The translations under genes and the position numbers were made by a program. 13,929 nt of DNA from Bacteroidota bacterium (GTDB lineage: Bacteria > Bacteroidota > Bacteroidia > UKL13-3): the NCBI GenBank assembly GCA_947460565.1, contig CANHJJ010000019.1, positions 1 to 13,929 of the forward strand, written 5' to 3'. The notes beneath the pieces are model-generated. The model did no database searches and was not told the DNA's origin. It saw only the letters and a program-made list of their open reading frames with translations. Of this stretch, positions 8,741-13,929 are shown piece by piece; the first letter of the stretch is position 1; each line of letters begins with the position of its first letter.

Positions 8741-9781
8741 TTAATTGGTTTTTATCTCAACCTTCACACTTAAACCTGCTTTCAAATATTGCTTTACCTC
8801 CGCAACATTCTCTATGCTCAATTTTACTGGCACCCTTTGGGTTACCTTAACGAAATTTCCCGTTGCATTGTCGGGAGGTAAAAGGGCAAACCTAGCACCG
8901 GTTGCATCACTAAAATCAGACACCTTAGCCTGTATTTTAATATTAGGATACCCATCCATTACTGCATTTGCAATCATACCCACTTTTAATTTTTCTAATT
9001 GGGTTTCTTTAAAATTTGCTGTTATCCAAAACTGTTCGTTGTCAATTACATTAAACAAAGTTTGACCAGGCTGAACATATTGTCCTTTTTGCAAATTGAA
9101 CTTGCCTACTTTTCCGCTATATGGTGCAATCATTTTTGTGTAAGTCAATCTTAGTTCAGCATTTTTAAGTGCGGCTTGTTTTGATTTGATTAAAGCTTGC
9201 ACTTTTTCAATTTGTGCTCTGCTGTTGTTGATTTGTGATTCGGCATAAGCCAATTGGTCTTGACTTGATAACAATTGCTTTTGAGCCGTTTCGTATAATG
9301 ATTTGCTATCATCAGCTTGCTTTCGGGTAATAGCATTTTCGTTCAAAAGGCTTTGGTCACGTTGCCAATCAGATTTTGCTTTTTCCGTTCTAATTTTTTG
9401 AGTTTCTAAATTGGCTTTCACCACATTTCTATTTACCTCAGCACTTTTCAATTGAGCTTGTGCATTACTCATATCAGCTTGTGCAGAAAGCAAGTCTGCC
9501 TGAGCTTGATCAACTGCCAATTGATACTCTCTATTATCAATAGTAAGTAAAACCTCACCAGCTTTTACTTCTTGGTAATCTTTTACCGCAACCGAATCAA
9601 CATAACCAGCTAACCTGCTCACAATGGGCGTTGCATTCGATTCTATTTGAGCATTATCGGTACTTTCATGGATAATAGAATTCCATATTTTATAAGTGGT
9701 GTATCCTACTAACAAAATCCCAATTAAGGCAAATAGCCAAATAGGTTTTTTCTTTTGTGTAACTTCAGCAGTGGTATTCAT
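8741..9781 (-). CDS. emrA: EmrA/HlyD-family periplasmic adaptor of multidrug exporter
   Basis: This 346-residue membrane-fusion protein links the EmrB-like pump to the TolC-like channel. A short cytoplasmic tail is followed by one transmembrane helix (about 14-32). Next come the first biotinyl-lipoyl half (about 45-80, with STDNAQIES and PIVSRLAGYVDSV), a long alpha-helical coiled-coil hairpin (about 80-205, rich in Ala, Gln and Lys), and the second lipoyl half with YVQPGQTLF. The beta-barrel part contains FWITANFKETQL and, near the end, RFALLPPDNATGNFVKVTQRV, a stretch almost diagnostic for EmrA-type adaptors. It is the first gene of the exporter operon, divergent from marR, with a candidate promoter and operator directly upstream. 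The ATG lacks a clear Shine-Dalgarno, as is common in Bacteroidota. Confidence 0.95.
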   Translation of the reverse strand: MNTTAEVTQKKKPIWLFALIGILLVGYTTYKIWNSIIHESTDNAQIESNATPIVSRLAGYVDSVAVKDYQEVKAGEVLLTIDNREYQLAVDQAQADLLSAQADMSNAQAQLKSAEVNRNVVKANLETQKIRTEKAKSDWQRDQSLLNENAITRKQADDSKSLYETAQKQLLSSQDQLAYAESQINNSRAQIEKVQALIKSKQAALKNAELRLTYTKMIAPYSGKVGKFNLQKGQYVQPGQTLFNVIDNEQFWITANFKETQLEKLKVGMIANAVMDGYPNIKIQAKVSDFSDATGARFALLPPDNATGNFVKVTQRVPVKLSIENVAEVKQYLKAGLSVKVEIKTN

Positions 9782-9805
9782 AAAATAATTTTTATTGAAC
9801 GAAGG

Positions 9806-9836
9806 TAAACTTAGTTGACTATAAAAGTCAAGTAAA
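9806..9836 (-). promoter_or_regulatory. Candidate Bacteroidota promoter of the emrA-emrB-tolC operon
   Basis: On the minus strand a -7-like box TAAGTTTA (9813-9806; 7 of 8 matches to TAnnTTTG) is preceded, with a spacer of exactly 19 bases, by TTTA (9836-9833; 3 of 4 to TTTG). The transcription start would fall near 9800, giving a leader of about 20 bases before the emrA ATG. Two operator half-sites lie in the spacer. The call rests on the consensus match and position only. Confidence 0.45.
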
Positions 9837-9842
9837 TTGACT
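9815..9842. promoter_or_regulatory. Probable MarR operator: three phased TTGACT/AGTCAA half-sites
   Basis: TTGACT (9815-9820), AGTCAA (9826-9831) and TTGACT (9837-9842) are exact copies in alternating orientation, each separated by 5 bases. They start every 11 bp, about one helical turn. Sites 1 and 2 form a 17-bp palindrome, the size expected for a MarR dimer; sites 2 and 3 form a second, overlapping one. A weaker copy (GGTAAA, 4 of 6) sits one further step left at 9804-9809. The array lies between the divergent exporter and marR genes, inside both candidate promoters, so repression of both by MarR is the simplest reading. Confidence 0.7.
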
Positions 9843-9867
9843 ATTATATTTTAAATAATTATATTTG
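9836..9867 (+). promoter_or_regulatory. Candidate Bacteroidota promoter of marR-paaD
   Basis: TATATTTG (9860-9867) fully matches the Bacteroidota -7 box TAnnTTTG. ATTG (9836-9839) is a -33-like element with 20 bases between the two. The third operator half-site (9837-9842) covers the -33 element. The start of transcription would fall within a few bases of the ATG at 9877, so the mRNA may have almost no leader. Confidence 0.5.
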
Positions 9868-9876
9868 GTGACAAAT

Positions 9877-10377
9877 ATGTCATCCAAAAAATTAACTACA
9901 ACCACTAGTGCAAGTGAGCCTAAAAACATTGGTAGACTTGTAAATATGTGGAAACGTTTTTTTGACGATTGGGCTCATGAAGAATTAAACAAACTAGGCT
10001 ACGATTATTTTAAAATGGCCTACATGCCTTTTATTATGAATATTTCAGAATCAGGTAGCACTAATAATGAAATAGCCATAAAAGCTAAAGTAACCAAGCA
10101 GGCCATGAGTAAAGTGGTGAAGGAATTGCTGGCTTTCGATTTGATAAAGATTCAAAAACACGAAACAGATGCAAGAGCGGCCTTGATATTTTTAACCCAA
10201 AAGGGAAATGACTTAATAGCTGATACTAAAAAATGCGTGGGAGAGCTTTCATCTGAATACATTGATATTATTGGAGAAAAGAACTACAAGGTTATGATTG
10301 AGTCCATGTATAAGATTGTTAAACATCATGAACTTAAAACCCACAATAAAACCTTAAGTTTGACCCATTCGATTTAA
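9877..10377 (+). CDS. MarR-family transcriptional regulator of the exporter operon
   Basis: This 166-residue protein fits the MarR fold: dimerisation helices at both ends around a winged helix-turn-helix (about 60-110). The reading STNNEIAIKAKVTKQAMSKVVKEL gives helices 3-4, with the recognition helix near 73-86. The wing carries the family signature DAR (98-100) followed by a strand AALIFLTQKG. MarR proteins usually repress adjacent genes and let go on binding small aromatic or phenolic compounds; divergence from an Emr-type pump is a classic arrangement. I chose ATG 9877. TTG 9865 and GTG 9868 in the same frame overlap the -7 promoter box, so they would probably not be transcribed. The stop is 3 bases before the paaD-like gene. 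The effector is unknown. Confidence 0.9.
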   Translation: MSSKKLTTTTSASEPKNIGRLVNMWKRFFDDWAHEELNKLGYDYFKMAYMPFIMNISESGSTNNEIAIKAKVTKQAMSKVVKELLAFDLIKIQKHETDARAALIFLTQKGNDLIADTKKCVGELSSEYIDIIGEKNYKVMIESMYKIVKHHELKTHNKTLSLTHSI

Positions 10378-10380
10378 AAA

Positions 10381-10866
10381 ATGATAAGCGAAAAAGAAAT
10401 TTGGCAAACTCTTGAAGTGGTGAAAGACCCAGAAATACCGACCTTAAGTATGGTGGATATGGGCATTATTACCAAAGTTGAAATACGCGGTGAAAGCCAT
10501 GTGTTTGTTGAAATGACTCCAACATTCACGGGTTGTCCCGCTATCAAAATGATGGAAAACATGGTGTCAGATAGGTTGAAAGAAATTGGTATAGAAATAG
10601 TAGAAGTTAAAACCACATTTGATACACCTTGGAATAGCAACAAACTAACAGAAAGAGGTTTGTTGTGCTTAAAAAAACATGGACTTGCTCCTCCCCCAAA
10701 ACACGAAGGTGAAATTACGAATGAGTTGTTAGAAACCAGTGTTTGTCCTCATTGCGGAAGCAGCAACACCGAAATGAAAACACCTTTTGGACCAACGCTT
10801 TGCAGAAGTATGCATTATTGCAACAATTGCTTGCAAGCCTTTGAACAATTTAAACCAGTGGTGTAG
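10381..10866 (+). CDS. paaD: PaaD-like DUF59/MIP18 protein with C-terminal zinc ribbon
   Basis: The first about 100 residues match the DUF59 (MIP18) family: DPEIPTLSMVDMGII near the start, and PTFTGCPA containing the conserved Cys52. The C-terminal part has a zinc-ribbon pattern, CPHC (Cys122, Cys125) and CNNC (Cys147, Cys150), with an extra Cys141. This combination, and the 161-residue length, are typical of PaaD/PaaJ, the accessory subunit of the phenylacetyl-CoA epoxygenase PaaABCDE, thought to help assemble its metal or Fe-S centre. SufT-type DUF59 proteins lack this ribbon. No other paa gene is in the window; paaABCE would have to be elsewhere, or the protein serves another metal enzyme. 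It follows marR by 3 bases and probably shares its promoter. Its 3' end overlaps the opposing phosphatase gene by 17 bp. The family call is firm; the phenylacetate role here is inferred. Confidence 0.85.
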   Translation: MISEKEIWQTLEVVKDPEIPTLSMVDMGIITKVEIRGESHVFVEMTPTFTGCPAIKMMENMVSDRLKEIGIEIVEVKTTFDTPWNSNKLTERGLLCLKKHGLAPPPKHEGEITNELLETSVCPHCGSSNTEMKTPFGPTLCRSMHYCNNCLQAFEQFKPVV

Positions 10867-11653
10867 TAAAACTATCTATTATCACAGCCATAAACTGAGG
10901 ATATAAAGCCTTTGATGAACCAATAATACTCTTGCTAAAAATGGTATCCTCGCTGCCATCAAAAGTAGTAACAATGCCACCTGCTTCTTCTATCAAACAA
11001 ATTCCACCTGCTATATCCCATGGGCTAAGACCATATTCAAAAAAGCCATCAAACCTACCACAAGCCGTATAAGCTAAATCAACGGCAGCACTGCCCATTC
11101 TGCGCATTCCTTGTGTATGTGTCATTAGGTATTTTAAAGCCTTGATATATTCATCCATCACCTTAAAATCATAATAAGGAAAGCCTGTGGCTAATAATGA
11201 CTTTTCTAATTCGGTGTTTTGCTTTACGGATATTCTTTGTCCATTTAACCAAGCGCCTCCGTTTTGCCATGCATAAAACATCTCTTCTCTGTTCACTTCA
11301 TAAACCACACCTAATACGGGCTTGCCATTTCTAATCAGACCTACACTTACACTAAAAACGGGCAGGGCATGAATAAAATTGGTGGTACCATCTAAGGGGT
11401 CAATCACCCACATCCATTCTTTTTGTTCGGTGGCGATGGTTTGTTCTTCTGTAATAAAACCTGCTTCAGGAAAAATATTCTTTAAACCAGCCACTAAAAT
11501 CTCTTCAGCTGTTTTGTCTACATAACTTACCAATTGATTGAAGCTCTTTACTTCAACAACATCCCCATTAAAGCTCTCTCTTTCTTTTTTGATAAATAGA
11601 CCAGCTTCTTTTGCAATGGCGCAAGTTTTAGAACAAATACTTTCTAGATTCAT
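10850..11653 (-). CDS. Inositol-monophosphatase family phosphatase (SuhB-like)
   Basis: This 267-residue protein has the full set of magnesium-binding motifs of the family. Glu69-Glu70 sit in FITEEQT, Asp85 and Asp88 in VIDPLDGTTNF (motif A), and Asp213 in PWDIAGGICLIEEAGG (motif B); Asp46 in SYVDKTAEE aligns with the conserved early Asp. Members dephosphorylate inositol-1-phosphate, other sugar or nucleotide monophosphates such as PAP, or histidinol phosphate. This one looks most like generic SuhB/IMPase proteins of Bacteroidota, and the true substrate is open. It is cytosolic, with no signal peptide. It stands alone on the minus strand, divergent from the T9SS cargo gene. Its last six codons overlap the end of paaD. 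Confidence 0.93.
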   Translation of the reverse strand: MNLESICSKTCAIAKEAGLFIKKERESFNGDVVEVKSFNQLVSYVDKTAEEILVAGLKNIFPEAGFITEEQTIATEQKEWMWVIDPLDGTTNFIHALPVFSVSVGLIRNGKPVLGVVYEVNREEMFYAWQNGGAWLNGQRISVKQNTELEKSLLATGFPYYDFKVMDEYIKALKYLMTHTQGMRRMGSAAVDLAYTACGRFDGFFEYGLSPWDIAGGICLIEEAGGIVTTFDGSEDTIFSKSIIGSSKALYPQFMAVIIDSFTTPLV

Positions 11654-11719
11654 AAGACAAGGATAAGCAAAATCATCAAAAGTTGAGAACTTATCTTCGT
11701 CACAATTTATACCGAGACT

Positions 11720-11759
11720 ATTGGAAAATAAAACAAATTCCTATTTTGCATAAAGGAAA
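11720..11759 (+). promoter_or_regulatory. Possible promoter and ribosome-binding site of the T9SS cargo gene
   Basis: ATTG (11720-11723) and TATTTTG (11742-11748), 18 bases apart, resemble -33 and -7 boxes, though the -7 box is one base short of TAnnTTTG. AAAGGAAA (11752-11759) is a purine-rich Shine-Dalgarno-like stretch 7 bases before the chosen ATG at 11767 and supports that start over the in-frame ATG at 11683. The predicted transcription start would leave a very short leader, which weakens the promoter call. Confidence 0.25.
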
Positions 11760-11766
11760 CTACCTT

Positions 11767-13473
11767 ATGAAAAATAAAATTTCTCAAATCTTAAATGCCT
11801 GCATTTTCTTTTGCTTCATGTCAATATTGAGTTTTACTTCCTATGCAAGTCACATAACTGGGGGTGAAATGAGTTACCAATGTCTTGGTGGTAATGTATA
11901 TAAACTATCATTCAAAGTATATAGAGATTGCCAAGGAATCCCTATATGCATGTGTCCAGGAATGAATGGATGCACCTTAACAAACATTCAAGTAACTGGA
12001 CTAGATGCAGGCTGTGGTAATATGCCAACAAGCATCACCATGAAAATTGACTCAAATACAGTTAGCGGTTATGATGTGGTGCAACTATGCAGAGGCACTA
12101 AAACCATTTGTACCAATTGTGGAACTCGAAGTCCGGGCAGTATATATGGAGGAGTAGAAGTATACACATTTACAGGTAGGGTAGATTTATCGCAAATCAT
12201 ACCAACAAGCTGCTGCAATATTGCGGTAGGCTGGACCGAATGTTGCAGAAATGCCGCGAATACCAATTTGCAAAATCCTTCAGGTTTGTCATATTACATG
12301 GGAGCCACCATAAACCGATGCGCTGAACCTTGTAACAATGCACCTATATTCATGAATAAACCCATTATTATGTTGTGTGCAGGACAGGAATTCGATTACA
12401 ATTTGGGTGCATATGACCCTGATGGAGATTCTTTGAGTTATGCCTTTGGCAAGTCGATGATTTCTGCAAATTCCCCTGCTCCATACAAAGCACCTTACAG
12501 TTATGATTCTATTCCTTTTCCATTCCTTGGTCAACCCAATGCGAATTTACCTCCACCTTATGGTATTCACCTTAATGCAAATACTGGAGATTTAATTTTC
12601 ACTCCAATAGGTAGCTTTGTTTCAAATCTTGTTATTGAGGTTACACAGTGGAGATTCCGTCCCAATGGAACTGCCTATAAAGTAGGCACAACAAACAGGG
12701 AAATTCAATTCTTATCTAAAAATGATTGCCCTCCAAATGATCCCCCTAAATTTATTACCTATACCGAGCAGGGCGATTTAATTAGCAATACCCAAGTAAT
12801 AAATCCTAAACCAACTCCTATTCCTACCAATTATATTCCAAAAACAAATTGGGCATTTAATGTTAATGAAAACAAGTGCTTTTTTATTGAGGCTTTGGAT
12901 GGTGTTGAAGTAACTGATACAACCGACCTTGCGGCATTAATTCCACCAATTTTTAGTAATGCAACGAATGGCATTGCTACCATTGAACCTACCTATCCAA
13001 GGCTTACATACATGGATAGCGATGAACACATAGGAATACAAAAATTCGATAGATGGAAGTTTTGTTGGACTCCCACTATGGATGCCTTCAACAATGCCCA
13101 CAAAAGACCATATTTCATTACGGTTGAAGCAAAAGATAGGTCTTGCCCTATTCCAGCCCGCAGTGCAAGGTCATTCGCCATTTGGGTTCATTCATCCACC
13201 GATTCCACCTCATCCATTGAAGACTTGAACGCTGAAAATATTAAACTATATCCTAACCCAAGTAATAGTCAAAGTTTGTTGGAATTGAAAGAAATAGCCA
13301 ACTGGAAAATAGATATCAGCGATGTGAATGGCAAACAGCTAAGAAGTTACAAAACCTTTAAAGGTAAAGAGCTAAACATCCTAAAAGATGAATTAAAAAC
13401 AGGATTGTACATGGTATCAGTCAAAAACTTGGATAGCAACCAATCTGTTGTATTGAAACTTATGTTTGAATAG
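11767..13473 (+). CDS. Secreted cysteine-rich SHITGGE-type protein with T9SS sorting domain, function unknown
   Basis: From ATG 11767 the product has 568 residues. The signal peptide (1-27) ends in TSYA, and the mature protein begins SHITGGEMSY, an opening shared by many large secreted Bacteroidota proteins, often with PKD or other Ig-like repeats. Sixteen cysteines lie within residues 39-204, including two CC pairs, which suggests a disulfide-knit head domain. About 205-320 contains DPDGDSLSYAFG, a cadherin/PKD-like beta-sandwich motif. From about 488 a T9SS C-terminal sorting domain is recognisable, with IKLYPNPSN (from Lys493) and GLYMVSV. The protein should therefore be exported across the outer membrane. 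A longer frame from ATG 11683 would add 28 charged residues before the signal peptide and was rejected. No catalytic motif is visible; adhesin or surface-structure roles are guesses. It lies between unrelated housekeeping genes and appears monocistronic. Confidence 0.85.
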   Translation: MKNKISQILNACIFFCFMSILSFTSYASHITGGEMSYQCLGGNVYKLSFKVYRDCQGIPICMCPGMNGCTLTNIQVTGLDAGCGNMPTSITMKIDSNTVSGYDVVQLCRGTKTICTNCGTRSPGSIYGGVEVYTFTGRVDLSQIIPTSCCNIAVGWTECCRNAANTNLQNPSGLSYYMGATINRCAEPCNNAPIFMNKPIIMLCAGQEFDYNLGAYDPDGDSLSYAFGKSMISANSPAPYKAPYSYDSIPFPFLGQPNANLPPPYGIHLNANTGDLIFTPIGSFVSNLVIEVTQWRFRPNGTAYKVGTTNREIQFLSKNDCPPNDPPKFITYTEQGDLISNTQVINPKPTPIPTNYIPKTNWAFNVNENKCFFIEALDGVEVTDTTDLAALIPPIFSNATNGIATIEPTYPRLTYMDSDEHIGIQKFDRWKFCWTPTMDAFNNAHKRPYFITVEAKDRSCPIPARSARSFAIWVHSSTDSTSSIEDLNAENIKLYPNPSNSQSLLELKEIANWKIDISDVNGKQLRSYKTFKGKELNILKDELKTGLYMVSVKNLDSNQSVVLKLMFE

Positions 13474-13546
13474 TTGTCAGAAATCCTTTGAAAAATATTT
13501 AGATCTCAAGCAAGTTCCTGTTTTACAATACTATTATTCCTACTTT

Positions 13547-13574
13547 TTTGTTTATGCAGATTTAGTTAGGTTTG
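13547..13574 (+). promoter_or_regulatory. Candidate promoter of gltX
   Basis: TAGGTTTG (13567-13574) fully matches the -7 box TAnnTTTG, and TTTG (13547-13550) resembles the -33 box, but the 16-base gap is shorter than the usual 19-21. Transcription would start near 13580, leaving a leader of about 8 bases before the ATG. The rest of the 114-base gap after the upstream gene holds no convincing terminator. Confidence 0.4.
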
Positions 13575-13587
13575 CGCCACTAAAATT

Positions 13588-13929
13588 ATGACACAAGACA
13601 GAAGAGTTAGGGTACGATTTGCACCAAGTCCTACAGGGGCTTTGCACATTGGTGGGGTGCGTACGGCTTTGTACAATTATTTATTTGCTAAAAAACACGG
13701 AGGAGATTTTGTCCTACGTATCGAAGATACCGACCAAACTAGATTTGTGCCCGGTGCTGAAGAATATATTATTGAGAGTTTGAAATGGTTGGGCATTGAG
13801 CCTAACGAAGGTGTTGGTTTTGGAGAGGGTCCTCATGCCCCTTATCGCCAAAGTGATAGAAAGCCTATGTATAGGCAATTTGCTGAGCAATTAATTGCTG
13901 CAGGCTATGCATACTATGCATTTGATACA
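13588..13929 (+). CDS. gltX: Glutamyl-tRNA synthetase, N-terminal part (3' end outside window)
   Basis: The first 114 codons of a class I aminoacyl-tRNA synthetase are present, running off the right edge. RFAPSPTGALHIGGVRTALYNYLFAK contains the ATP-binding HIGH-type motif (His20-Ile-Gly-Gly) in the form typical of GltX, with the Glu/Gln-family signature Pro-Ser-Pro-Thr-Gly before it. It continues with FVLRIEDTDQTR, the conserved amino-acid/AMP pocket segment. The enzyme charges tRNA-Glu with glutamate in the cytosol. GltX is favoured over GlnS because of the HIGGxRTALYNYLFA wording, usual in bacterial GluRS, and because many Bacteroidota GlnRS proteins have an N-terminal extension here. The KMSKS motif and anticodon-binding domain are outside the window. 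Confidence 0.95.
   Translation, partial: MTQDRRVRVRFAPSPTGALHIGGVRTALYNYLFAKKHGGDFVLRIEDTDQTRFVPGAEEYIIESLKWLGIEPNEGVGFGEGPHAPYRQSDRKPMYRQFAEQLIAAGYAYYAFDT

Noticed and set aside
9865..9876. TTG/GTG starts for marR, four residues upstream of the ATG.
   Set aside because: They overlap or abut a perfect -7 promoter box, and the ATG gives a normal MarR N-terminus.
5855..10866. Exporter, MarR and PaaD cluster considered as a possible new defence or biosynthetic system.
   Set aside because: Each protein is a member of a known family with a coherent drug-efflux regulation explanation; no effector, nuclease, toxin or biosynthetic enzyme is present.
11658..11665. Minus-strand TATCCTTG as a -7 box for the IMPase gene.
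   Set aside because: 7 of 8 match but no -33-like element at 19-21 bases; too weak to call.
11683..11766. In-frame upstream ATG that would extend the T9SS cargo protein by 28 residues.
   Set aside because: The extension is charged and would precede a normal signal peptide beginning MKNKIS; a purine-rich site lies just before the later ATG.
12289..12534. Open frame of 81 codons on the minus strand inside the SHITGGE gene, and similar antisense frames elsewhere.
   Set aside because: They lie opposite well-supported genes, have no recognisable domain, signal peptide or ribosome site, and are expected from codon structure.

Overview
The window comes from an AT-rich member of the Bacteroidota. 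Four things point there: C-terminal type IX secretion (T9SS) sorting domains with YPNP motifs on two proteins, promoter-like TTG/TAnnTTTG boxes instead of sigma70 boxes, few Shine-Dalgarno sites, and a secreted protein starting SHITGGE. A free-living Chitinophagales/Sphingobacteriales-like lineage is my guess; the window does not decide it.

Bases 1-5810 (+) are the 3' part of a tightly packed operon that looks like a beta-glucan (laminarin-type) utilisation locus. It holds the end of a probable carbohydrate-binding protein, a GH3 beta-glucosidase, a GH16 endo-glucanase with a T9SS sorting domain, and a secreted clan GH-A glycosidase of uncertain family. Gaps are 3, 5 and 9 bases. In the inferred division of labour, GH16 cuts polymer at or outside the cell surface, and the GH3 and GH-A enzymes finish the oligosaccharides in the periplasm. 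No SusC/SusD pair or regulator is visible; they would lie upstream.

Bases 5855-9781 (-) are a complete tripartite multidrug exporter operon, transcribed emrA-like, emrB-like, tolC-like. Divergent from it (9877-10866, +) are a MarR-family regulator and, 3 bases later, a PaaD-like DUF59/zinc-ribbon protein. The short space between emrA and marR carries three copies of a 6-bp half-site at exactly 11-bp steps, overlapping back-to-back candidate promoters. This is the clearest regulatory structure in the window: MarR probably controls both the exporter and its own gene.

Bases 10850-11653 (-) encode an inositol-monophosphatase-family enzyme whose end overlaps paaD by 17 bp. Bases 11767-13473 (+) encode a secreted cysteine-rich T9SS cargo protein of unknown function. 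The start of glutamyl-tRNA synthetase (gltX) runs off the right edge. No RNA genes, insertion sequences, CRISPR arrays, phage genes or recognisable defence genes were seen, and no stretch over 300 bases lacks a gene. I found no clearly new biological system. The least explained items are the marR-paaD pairing with its phased operator, the GH-A enzyme and the SHITGGE protein.
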